Shown here: piece after piece, positions 26,678 to 34,041 of the stretch | How positions within the stretch are numbered: the stretch's first letter is position 1 | Layout of the letters: every line of letters begins with the position of its first letter | From: Methylopila capsulata | Lineage (GTDB): Bacteria > Pseudomonadota > Alphaproteobacteria > Rhizobiales > Methylopilaceae | Direction of reading: 5' to 3' | DNA length: 64,000 bases | Assembly: GCF_016907975.1 (NCBI RefSeq) | Contig: NZ_JAFBCY010000003.1 | Span: forward strand, 124,001 to 188,000 | The notes under the pieces: generated by a model | Seen by the model: the letters and a program-made list of their open reading frames with translations, nothing else | What the model was told of the DNA's origin: nothing | Databases searched by the model: none | Program-made: the position numbers and the translations under genes

Positions 26678-29215
26678 ATGACCGACGCCGCGCTCGCCTC
26701 CCCCCAGGACGATCCGGAGGTCCGCAAGGGCCAGGAGGAACGCCTCGAGAAGGTCTGGGAGACGCCGAAGGGCGTTCGCTACTGGTCGGCCGTGAACAAT
26801 TCCGAGGTCGGGATCTGGTACACCGCGACCGCGCTGTTCTTCTTCCTGTTCGCGGGCGTGCTGGGGCTGCTGATCCGCACGCAGCTCGCCGTTCCGGACA
26901 ACGATTTCCTGTCCGCCACCTTCTACAATCAGGTCTTCACGCTGCACGGCACGGCGATGATGTTCCTGTTCGCGATCCCGATCTTCGAGGCGGTCGCGAT
27001 CCTGATCCTGCCGGAGATGCTGGGCGCCCGCGACCTGCCCTTCCCGCGGCTGTCCGCCTTCGGCTACTGGAGCTTCCTGCTCGGCGGCGTGTTCGTCTGC
27101 GGCTCGATCTTCTTCAACGCCGCGCCCGACGGCGGCTGGTTCATGTACCCGCCGCTGACCACCGACGAGAAGCAGACCGGCATCGGCGCCGACGTCTGGC
27201 TGCTGGGGCTGTCCTTCATCGAGGTGGCGTCGATCGCTGCCGCGGTGGAGCTCATCGTCGGAACTTTAAAATGCCGGCCGCCGGGCATGCGCATCAACCT
27301 TATGCCGCTCTACGCCTGGTACGTGCTGGTGGTCGCCGGCATGATCCTGTTCGCCTTCCCACCGCTGATCGCGGGCGACATCCTGTTCGAGCTCGAGCGG
27401 ATGTTCGGCTGGCCGTTCTTCGATCCCGCCAAGGGCGGCGATCCGCTGCTGTGGCAGCACCTGTTCTGGATCTTCGGCCACCCCGAGGTCTACATCATCT
27501 TCCTGCCGGCGATCGCGCTGCTCGCGATGATCGTGCCGACCTTCGCGCAGCGTCCGATCCTCGGCTACTCGTGGATCGTGCTGGCGGCGGTGGGCACCGG
27601 CTTCCTGTCGTTCGGCCTGTGGGTCCACCACATGTTCACGACCGGGCTGCCCGCGATCTCGCTCGCCTTCTTCTCGGCCGCGTCGGAAGCGGTCGCGATC
27701 CCGACCGGGGTGCAGATCTTCGTGTTCCTTGCGACGCTGCTCGCGGGCCGGGTGATCTACTCCGTGCCGATGCTCTACGCGGTCGGGGCGCTCGCGATCT
27801 TCGTGTTCGGCGGCCTCACCGGCGTCATGGTGGCGCTCGCGCCGTTCGACTGGCAAGCGCACGACAGCCACTTCGTGGTGGCGCACCTGCACTACACCCT
27901 GATCGGCGGCATGTTCTTCCCGCTACTCGCGGGCATCTATTACTACTTCCCCTTCGTGATGGACCGCAGACTGTCGGACCGGCTGGGTAAGATCAGCTTC
28001 TGGCTGCTGTTCGTGGGTTTCAACGTCACCTTCCTGCCGATGCACATCACGGGCCTTCGCGGCATGCCGCGCCGGGTGTTCACCTACGCGGAAGGGCTCG
28101 GCTTCGACACGCTCAACATGGTCTCGACCGTGGGCGCCTTCGTGTTCGCGGCCGGCGTGCTGGTGGTGGCCTGGGACATCCTGCGGCCGAGGGGCAAGGA
28201 GCCGCTCGCGCCGCGCAACGTCTGGAACGCCGGCACGCTGGAGTGGCTCTCCCCAAATCCGGGCAAGGAGTGGGGCGTGCGCACCGTACCGATCGTCTCC
28301 ACGCGGTACCCGCTCTGGGACCAGCCGAACTTCGTGCGGGACTACGACGAGGGCCGGTTCTACCTCCCCGACGCCGAGGAGGGAAAACGCGAAACGCTGA
28401 TCACCTCCGTGCTCGACGCCCGGCCGATCCAGTGCCTGCGCGTGCCGGGCAACACCTTCATCACCATGGGGGCGGCCTTCCTCACCGGCGGCGCCTTCAT
28501 TGCGGCAACCTTCTACGCCTGGACGCTGACGATCGGCTTCTCGATCGCGGCGCTGATCGCGATCCTGATCTGGCTCTGGACCGGCACCGCGATCATCCCG
28601 GAGAAGAAGGACAAGGACGTCGGCCTTGGCCTCCGGCTGCCGCTCTACGTCTCCGGACCGGATTCGGTCGGCTGGTGGGCGATGTTCATCACGATGATCG
28701 GCGACATGTCGGCCTTCGCGAGCCTGATCTTCGGCTACTTCTTCTACTGGACGATCCACGCCACGGGCTTCCCGCCTGCGGACGCCGCGGGTCCCGGCCT
28801 GCTGTGGCCGTTCACGGCGCTGGTGCTCACAATCGCGTCGTGGGGCGCGATGCTGCTCGCCCGCCGGGCGAACGCCGCCGACCGGCCGCCGTCGCTACGG
28901 CTGTGGCTCGCCCTGTCCGTCGTCCTCGCGGTCGGCGGCGGCGCGGCGCTGCTGTGGGGGCCGCACACCACCGGCCTCGACCCGACCTCCCACGTGTACC
29001 CCGCGACGGTCTGGGTCATCGCGATCTGGACCGCGGTCCACGTCGGCGTCGGCGTGATCATGACGCTCTACTGTCTGGCGCGCTCGGTCGGCTCCAAGCT
29101 GACCAAGGAGCACGACATCGACATCCACAACGTCGTGCTGTTCTGGCACTTCGCTCTGATCACCATGGCGGTCAGCGTCGCGACCATCGCCCTGTTCCCG
29201 CTGGTGGCGCGATGA
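26678..29215 (+). CDS. ctaD: Cytochrome c oxidase subunits I and III fused
   Basis: This 845-residue fusion has subunit I in residues about 1-560 and subunit III-like helices in about 650-845. Subunit I features: VFTLHGTAMMFLFAIP (heme a His), GHPEVYIIFLP (CuB His and the cross-linked Tyr), LWVHHMFTTGLP (CuB His pair) and HFVVAHLHYTLIGG (heme a and a3 His). The subunit III part begins near WWAMFITMIGDMSAFASLIF and ends VVLFWHFALITMAVSVATIA. It is the catalytic core of a proton-pumping caa3-type oxidase. The upstream ribosome site comes from the repeat element. Confidence 0.95.
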   Translation: MTDAALASPQDDPEVRKGQEERLEKVWETPKGVRYWSAVNNSEVGIWYTATALFFFLFAGVLGLLIRTQLAVPDNDFLSATFYNQVFTLHGTAMMFLFAIPIFEAVAILILPEMLGARDLPFPRLSAFGYWSFLLGGVFVCGSIFFNAAPDGGWFMYPPLTTDEKQTGIGADVWLLGLSFIEVASIAAAVELIVGTLKCRPPGMRINLMPLYAWYVLVVAGMILFAFPPLIAGDILFELERMFGWPFFDPAKGGDPLLWQHLFWIFGHPEVYIIFLPAIALLAMIVPTFAQRPILGYSWIVLAAVGTGFLSFGLWVHHMFTTGLPAISLAFFSAASEAVAIPTGVQIFVFLATLLAGRVIYSVPMLYAVGALAIFVFGGLTGVMVALAPFDWQAHDSHFVVAHLHYTLIGGMFFPLLAGIYYYFPFVMDRRLSDRLGKISFWLLFVGFNVTFLPMHITGLRGMPRRVFTYAEGLGFDTLNMVSTVGAFVFAAGVLVVAWDILRPRGKEPLAPRNVWNAGTLEWLSPNPGKEWGVRTVPIVSTRYPLWDQPNFVRDYDEGRFYLPDAEEGKRETLITSVLDARPIQCLRVPGNTFITMGAAFLTGGAFIAATFYAWTLTIGFSIAALIAILIWLWTGTAIIPEKKDKDVGLGLRLPLYVSGPDSVGWWAMFITMIGDMSAFASLIFGYFFYWTIHATGFPPADAAGPGLLWPFTALVLTIASWGAMLLARRANAADRPPSLRLWLALSVVLAVGGGAALLWGPHTTGLDPTSHVYPATVWVIAIWTAVHVGVGVIMTLYCLARSVGSKLTKEHDIDIHNVVLFWHFALITMAVSVATIALFPLVAR

Positions 29216-29230
29216 TCGGCGTCGAAGGTC

Positions 29231-29363
29231 ACGTCATCCCGGACGGCGCGGAGCGCCGGGCCGGGAACCACGCCGTCGTCCTCCGGCTTGACCGGAGGAC
29301 CCATCTCGGACGTAGAGCTCAACGCCTGGCATGGATGGTCCGGTCAAGCCGGACCATGACGGC
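29231..29363. repeat. Intergenic palindromic repeat (family C) after ctaD
   Basis: The element starts ACGTCATCCCGGACGGCG and ends near GGACCATGACGGCG. Inside are two perfect hairpins, CCTCCGGCTTGACCGGAGG (from 29280) and GGTCCGGTCAAGCCGGACC (29338-29356). Related sequence occurs at 55935-56021. It interrupts the oxidase operon, leaving a 235-nt gap with no gene. Confidence 0.75.
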
Positions 29364-29450
29364 GGGGGTGGGTCACGGCCTCATTCGGATGATGATCCCG
29401 GCTCTGCGCTGCGCTTCGGCCGGGTTGACGCCGCACGCGGAGGCCTGTGC

Positions 29451-29846
29451 ATGATCGCCTCCACCCGCGCCAACCTCGTCACTCTCGTCACCGCGCCCAC
29501 CGTCTGGGCGCTGCATTTCCTCGTGTCCTACACCGCCGCCGCGGGTTACTGCGCCAAGACCATGGCGGACGCGCGGGTGATGACCGGCGCGGCGTGGCCG
29601 GACATCACCATCGCCCGCCTCGTCATCCTGGCCGCGACGGTGGTCGCCGTCGCAATCATCGCGCTTTGCACGCGGCAGGCCTGGGGCCACTGGCGGAGCG
29701 GCGACGTGGACCCGCCGTTCGACGAGCCGAGCTTCGAGGGCCGGCAGGGCTTCCTGGGCTTCGCCACGCTGCTCCTTTGCGGGCTCTCGGTCGTGGGCGT
29801 GATCTTCGTGGCGCTGCCGGCCGTGTTCATCGGAGACTGCCGATGA
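29451..29846 (+). CDS. Small membrane protein of the caa3 oxidase operon
   Basis: The ATG at 29451 follows GGAGG and gives 131 residues with three likely membrane helices (TAPTVWALHFLVSYTAAAGY, ARLVILAATVVAVAIIALC, LLLCGLSVVGVIFVALPAVF). No redox motif is present. Its stop overlaps the CtaG gene (ATGA), and small membrane proteins of this sort are usual at this place in alphaproteobacterial I+III oxidase operons. A role in assembly or as a small subunit is inference. Confidence 0.7.
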   Translation: MIASTRANLVTLVTAPTVWALHFLVSYTAAAGYCAKTMADARVMTGAAWPDITIARLVILAATVVAVAIIALCTRQAWGHWRSGDVDPPFDEPSFEGRQGFLGFATLLLCGLSVVGVIFVALPAVFIGDCR

Positions 29847-30502
29847 ACCGCAAGCTCCTCCTCGGCGCAGGTCTCGCCGCGCTCGCGCTCGCCTGGGCGC
29901 CGCAGACCAGCGCCCTGATCGGCCACGGCTTCACCGGCCACATGATCCGGCACATGGGCGTGGTGGCGATCGCCGCGCCCCTGCTCGCGCTCAGCGTCGC
30001 GGGCTCCCGCTACGATCTGTCGGACCGCCATCCGCTGCTGTTCGCGGCCGTCCCCGCCTCGCTGGTGGAGCTGATCGTGGTGTGGGGCTGGCACACGCCC
30101 GCCGCCCACGATCTCGCTCGCGGAAGCGACCTCGCCTACCTCGGCGAGCAGGCCTCGTTCCTGCTCTCCGGCCTCTGGGTCTGGCTCGCCTGCTTCGGCT
30201 ACGGGGCCGCGACCAAGGCGGGGCGCACCGCCGCGGGCGTGGTGGCGATGCTGCTCACCTCGATCCACATGACGCTGCTCGGCGCGCTGCTCGCCATGAG
30301 CGTCCGGCCGCTCTACGCGGCGCATCACCAGGCGAGCGAGGCGCTGACGCTGCTCAACCCGCTCGACGACCAGCAGCTCGGCGGCGTGATGATGTTGCTG
30401 ATCGGCGGCGCGGCCTACCTCGCCGGCGGCGTCGCCCTCGTCGGCCGCCTGCTCTCCGACGACCGCGCCCCGTCGGCGCTCACCCGCGGTGGCCGGCCAT
30501 GA
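29843..30502 (+). CDS. ctaG: Cytochrome c oxidase assembly protein, caa3_CtaG family
   Basis: This 219-residue polytopic membrane protein has about six helices and conserved histidines (GHGFTGHMIRHMGVVAIAAP, VVWGWHTPAAHDLA, LTSIHMTLLGALL, YAAHHQASEAL) typical of the DUF1404/caa3_CtaG family, thought to help CuB insertion. It overlaps its neighbours by ATGA at both ends. The His-rich helices probably handle copper. Confidence 0.85.
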   Translation: MNRKLLLGAGLAALALAWAPQTSALIGHGFTGHMIRHMGVVAIAAPLLALSVAGSRYDLSDRHPLLFAAVPASLVELIVVWGWHTPAAHDLARGSDLAYLGEQASFLLSGLWVWLACFGYGAATKAGRTAAGVVAMLLTSIHMTLLGALLAMSVRPLYAAHHQASEALTLLNPLDDQQLGGVMMLLIGGAAYLAGGVALVGRLLSDDRAPSALTRGGRP

Positions 30503-31656
30503 GCGGGTTCCTCAACCGCGGCGTGAACGTCCGCGTGACCCCCAAGCGCGCCGGTATCGCGGCGGTGGCGGCTGTCGCGGCCGGCCTCGCCTTCGGCTGG
30601 TCGGGCCTGTTCAACATCTCGGCCAGCACCAAGCACTGGCCGGTGACGGACTGGTTCCTGCACTGGGTGATGATCAACTCCGTCGAGACCTGGTCGATCG
30701 GCGTCGAAGTTCCGGACAACCTCGACGACCGGGCGCTGATCGCCCGCGGCGCCGGGCACTACGCCACCGGCTGCGCCTCCTGCCATGGCGCGCCGGGCCG
30801 CCCGCGCTCGCCGCTGACCGACGTGATGAGCCCCCCGCCGCCGGACCTCGACGCCAAGGTCCCGACCTGGGAGACCGCGCACCTCTTCACCATCGTGAAG
30901 CACGGCGTGAAGTTCTCCGGCATGCCGGCCTGGGTCTCGTTCGACGAACGCGAGGACGAGGTCTGGTCGGTCGTCGCCTTCCTGAAGAAGCTGCCGGGCA
31001 TGACGCCGGACGAGTACAAGGCGCTCGCCATGGGGGCCGAGACCGACGGCGCCGTCGGCGGCCTCGTGGCGCTCGCGCATGGCCCGCAAGGCCGCGGCCC
31101 GCGAGAAGACACGCTCGCCGACTGCGCCCGCTGCCACGGGCGCGACGGCCTGGGACGGGACGGCGACGCCTTCCCGGTGATCGCCGGCCAGTCGGAGGAC
31201 TACCTGTTCGACGCGCTGTCGGCCTACGCCGTGGGCAAGCGCCACAGCGGCATCATGCAGCCCGCGGCGGCCCGTCTGCCTTACTCGGAGCTCGCGGCGC
31301 TGGCCGAGCACTACGCCAACCAGCCGGCCGCGCGCCCGAAGGACGCGCCGACGCCCGATCCGGCGCTCGTGGCCACGGGCGAGACAATCGCGCGCGAGGG
31401 CGTGCGCGCCACCGGCACCCCCGCCTGCCAGTCCTGCCACGGCCCTTCTGCCGCAGCGCGCAACCCCGCCTACCCCTCGCTCGCGGGGCAGCACGCGTCC
31501 TACCTCGAGACGCAGCTGCATCTCTGGGAGAAGGAGCACGATTCCCGCGGCGGCGGGCCGTTCCGCGAGATCATGCGCAAGGTCGCGTTCCGCCTGACGC
31601 CGGAGGAGATCCGCGCCGTCGCCGCCTACTACGCCTCGCTGCCGCCGGGGAAGTGA
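30499..31656 (+). CDS. Membrane-anchored triheme cytochrome c
   Basis: This 385-residue protein has an N-terminal anchor (GIAAVAAVAAGLAFGWSGLF) and three heme-binding sites: C92-C95-H96 (CASCH), C209-C212-H213 (CARCH) and C310-C313-H314 (CQSCH). The first domain follows the pattern of class I cytochromes with a GMPAW Met. The second and third resemble a c4-like pair. It overlaps ctaG and is the last gene of the oxidase operon. It may carry electrons from the bc1 complex to the oxidase, or act as a subunit. Confidence 0.88.
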   Translation: MSGFLNRGVNVRVTPKRAGIAAVAAVAAGLAFGWSGLFNISASTKHWPVTDWFLHWVMINSVETWSIGVEVPDNLDDRALIARGAGHYATGCASCHGAPGRPRSPLTDVMSPPPPDLDAKVPTWETAHLFTIVKHGVKFSGMPAWVSFDEREDEVWSVVAFLKKLPGMTPDEYKALAMGAETDGAVGGLVALAHGPQGRGPREDTLADCARCHGRDGLGRDGDAFPVIAGQSEDYLFDALSAYAVGKRHSGIMQPAAARLPYSELAALAEHYANQPAARPKDAPTPDPALVATGETIAREGVRATGTPACQSCHGPSAAARNPAYPSLAGQHASYLETQLHLWEKEHDSRGGGPFREIMRKVAFRLTPEEIRAVAAYYASLPPGK

Positions 31657-31705
31657 GGGGCGGCGGCGTCACCTGAGAGTCCGCTCGAGAGACGCAACGT
31701 CTCGG

Positions 31706-31730
31706 CCCCCTCCCCGCAAGGAGGAGGGGA
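31706..31730. repeat. Short hairpin, remnant of repeat family A
   Basis: CCCCTCC and GGAGGGG (31707-31713 and 31723-31729) form a short stem that resembles the opening hairpin of the element inside the MidA-like gene. It lies between the convergent cytochrome c and TIGR02588 genes. It lacks a T tract on either usable side. Confidence 0.5.
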
Positions 31731-31775
31731 GAAAAAACGGCGGCGCAGTCGCCTTCAAAGGCTGGGAATGGGGCG

Positions 31776-32174
31776 CTACGGCTTCCGGTACGACGTCGCC
31801 CGGATCGTGAGTTCCGCTCCCGCGGGATCCCGCGCGAACACCACGCCGGCCTGCTTCGACGACTTTCGCGCCACGTAGTCGAGCGTCACCTCGGCGCTCT
31901 CGAGCACCGCATCGCCCTGCTTCAGCTCGGCGAGCATCAGGATTTCCGCCGCGGTCGAGGCGCCCTCGTTCTTCGCGGTGAAGCGGACCACGTAGCCGCC
32001 GGGGCCCTGGCTGACGTCGTCGACGGTGGCTATGATCGCGGGCGGCCCGTCCTCGTAGGTCAGCGCCTCGTGGGTCAGCACCCCCAGCACGCCGACGACA
32101 AGGGCGGCGCCCAGCCCCGCGACGCCCCACTCCAGCCATCCGACCCGCCGCGTCTCGGCGCCTTCCTCGGCCAT
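31776..32174 (-). CDS. TIGR02588 family protein
   Basis: This 132-residue protein has one N-terminal membrane helix (WLEWGVAGLGAALVVGVLGV) and a beta-rich exported domain (YVVRFTAKNEGASTAAEILM, VTLDYVARKSSKQAGVVFAR). It matches the uncharacterised family that is normally encoded beside TIGR02587, as seen here 10 nt away. The pair probably works as a membrane complex. Function unknown. Confidence 0.8.
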   Translation of the reverse strand: MAEEGAETRRVGWLEWGVAGLGAALVVGVLGVLTHEALTYEDGPPAIIATVDDVSQGPGGYVVRFTAKNEGASTAAEILMLAELKQGDAVLESAEVTLDYVARKSSKQAGVVFARDPAGAELTIRATSYRKP

Positions 32175-32183
32175 GTCCGTTCC

Positions 32184-33029
32184 CTATACGATGAGCCGCG
32201 CGAAGGCGGCGCCCACGGCGGCGGGGAAGCCCAGCGTCACGCACAGCCGGAGCGCAGCCTCGATCCCGAGATCGTCGAAGCGGCCGAAGGTCCACATGAG
32301 GGCGAAGCACACGAGCAACGACAGCGCGTAGCCGACGACGGTGTAGCGCGCGAACAGGCTCCAGAAGCCGGCGCCCTCGGGCTCCACCGGCTCTTGGCCG
32401 GCGTACTGCAGCACGTAGACCACGGAGTGCATCGCGGCGAGCGAGACGAGGACCAGCACGATGGCGTGAAACGGCGTCATCTCGGCCGAGATCAGGTCGA
32501 CCTCCTCGGTCGGCGCGACGCTGAAGCAGAGGTAGATGGCGCCGGCCGCCATGAACAGCAGCTCCGCCCAGTAGCCCGCCTCGCGGGCGTGCCGTTCGTC
32601 GCTTTCGTCCGGCTTGCCGAACTGGCCCTGCGCCACCACCGCGCCGAGGCTCGCCGGGACGCTCTCGATCACGATCGCTCCCATGATCTCGTCGAACGAC
32701 ATCCGCGGCTCGATCAGGCCGAACAGGCTGAGGATCACCGCGGAGGTGACGACGCCGACCGCGAAGGCGACCAGCGCGTCGCGGATGTCGTCGCGCCAGC
32801 ACGTCGTCTCTTCGAAACCGATGAAGCGCGACAGGCCGACGAGCAGCGGGATCAGCCCCGCGACGAGCGCCAGCATCCGCCAGCGGTCGAGGCTGGCGCC
32901 CAGCGACCACATCTCCATGGTCATCAGCACGGGCAGCGAGAACACCACCGCGCCGCCGACCGCCCGGCCGACGCCCGCGAGAAACTCGACTTCGATCTCG
33001 CGGCGGGACGGGCTTTGCGCGGACGCCAT
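32184..33029 (-). CDS. TIGR02587 family integral membrane protein
   Basis: This 281-residue protein has about seven or eight membrane helices and a charged N-terminus (REIEVEFLAGVGRAVGGAVV). The family is defined by its pairing with TIGR02588. Conserved-looking segments are LMTMEMWSLGASLDRWRMLA, SRFIGFEETTCWRDDIRDAL and FSVAPTEEVDLISAEMTPFH, with acidic residues in or near helices. There is no known function. It starts the two-gene operon. Confidence 0.85.
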   Translation of the reverse strand: MASAQSPSRREIEVEFLAGVGRAVGGAVVFSLPVLMTMEMWSLGASLDRWRMLALVAGLIPLLVGLSRFIGFEETTCWRDDIRDALVAFAVGVVTSAVILSLFGLIEPRMSFDEIMGAIVIESVPASLGAVVAQGQFGKPDESDERHAREAGYWAELLFMAAGAIYLCFSVAPTEEVDLISAEMTPFHAIVLVLVSLAAMHSVVYVLQYAGQEPVEPEGAGFWSLFARYTVVGYALSLLVCFALMWTFGRFDDLGIEAALRLCVTLGFPAAVGAAFARLIV

Positions 33030-33098
33030 GAATGCGGGTTCCGGAGGGCCGCCGGCGGATGCCGGCGTCGGCGCTAGATCGCGCCGGCGCGGCCGGCG

Positions 33099-33968
33099 TC
33101 AAGCGGCTAAACGGCGCGCGGCGTCAACGAGTTCGCAGGTGTACTCCTCGCGCGGCGCGGCGAGCACCGTGCGGCAGGCGCCCTCCTCCACCACCCGGCC
33201 GCGGCGCATCACCATCACCCGGTCGCACAGCGCCTCGACCACAGCGAGGTCGTGGCTGACGAAGACGAGACTCAGCCCGCTGCCGTCCCGCAGCTCCCGG
33301 AGCAGCGCGAGCACCTGCGCCTGCACCGACACGTCGAGCGCCGAGACCGGCTCGTCGAGCACGACGATCGCGGGCTCCGCCGCCAGCGCCCGGGCGACCC
33401 CGATACGCTGCAGCTGTCCGCCGGAGAACTCGTGCGGGTGGCGGCCGGCGTGCCCGGGCGCGAGCCCCACGCGCGTAAACAGCTCCGCCACCCGGGCCTT
33501 CCGGCGCGCGGCGTCCCAGCCCTTCAGCCCGATCATCGGCGCCTCGACGCTGGCGCCCACCGTCTTGCGCGGGTTCATGGCGCTCGCCGGATCCTGGAAC
33601 ACCATCTGCACGCGCCGCTGCAGCCGGCGGCGATCGCCCGACCGGCCGAGATCGAGCGTCTCGCCGTCGAGCGCGACCGCTCCGGCGCTCGGCTGCAGCA
33701 GCCCGACCAGCATGCGCGCGAGCGTGGATTTGCCGGAGCCGCTCTCGCCGACGATCCCGAGCGTCTCGCCCGGCCGGAGCGCGAAGCTGACGCGATCGAC
33801 CGCCACAAGCGCCGGACGCGCCGCGCCGAACCACCCGCCGCCTCCGCCGAAGCTGCGGGTGACGGCGCGGGCTTCGAGCAGGGGCGACGACGCATTCCGT
33901 GCTTCGAGACCCCGTCCTGCGGACGGCTCCTCAGCATGAGGAGGTGGAGAGTCGCCGGGGAGTCTCAA
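33099..33968 (-). CDS. Peptide/opine-type ABC transporter ATP-binding protein (DppF/OppF-like)
   Basis: This 289-residue ATPase has Walker A GESGSGKST, the signature FSGGQLQRIGVARAL and Walker B IVVLDEPVSALD. The first 25 or so residues are encoded by a palindromic repeat. Translation starts at TTG 33968, preceded at 7 nt by a perfect AGGAGG that also lies in the repeat. No ATG or GTG is in frame between 33968 and the conserved domain. The protein ends shortly after the signature region and lacks the C-terminal oligopeptide-binding extension seen in its partner. Confidence 0.85.
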   Translation of the reverse strand: MRLPGDSPPPHAEEPSAGRGLEARNASSPLLEARAVTRSFGGGGGWFGAARPALVAVDRVSFALRPGETLGIVGESGSGKSTLARMLVGLLQPSAGAVALDGETLDLGRSGDRRRLQRRVQMVFQDPASAMNPRKTVGASVEAPMIGLKGWDAARRKARVAELFTRVGLAPGHAGRHPHEFSGGQLQRIGVARALAAEPAIVVLDEPVSALDVSVQAQVLALLRELRDGSGLSLVFVSHDLAVVEALCDRVMVMRRGRVVEEGACRTVLAAPREEYTCELVDAARRLAA

Positions 33969-34018
33969 TCCAAGGCCTCCTCATGCCGAGGAGGCCCGAA
34001 AGGCCGTCTCGAAGCACG
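33898..34018. repeat. MITE-like element with 13-bp terminal inverted repeats (family B)
   Basis: Perfect termini CGTGCTTCGAGAC (33898-33910) and GTCTCGAAGCACG (34006-34018) enclose two smaller hairpins built on CTCCTCAGCATGAGGAG and CCTCCTCATGCCGAGGAGG. Total length is 121 bp. It overlaps the 5' end of the DppF-like ATPase gene and fills the gap to the gene before it. Confidence 0.85.
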
Positions 34019-34041
34019 CACCCCATCACCGAGCCATCCCC

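Noticed and set aside
31706-31745. Rho-independent terminator after the triheme cytochrome gene
   Set aside because: The stem is followed by A residues on the plus strand and has no T tract on the side needed, so I list it only as a repeat remnant.
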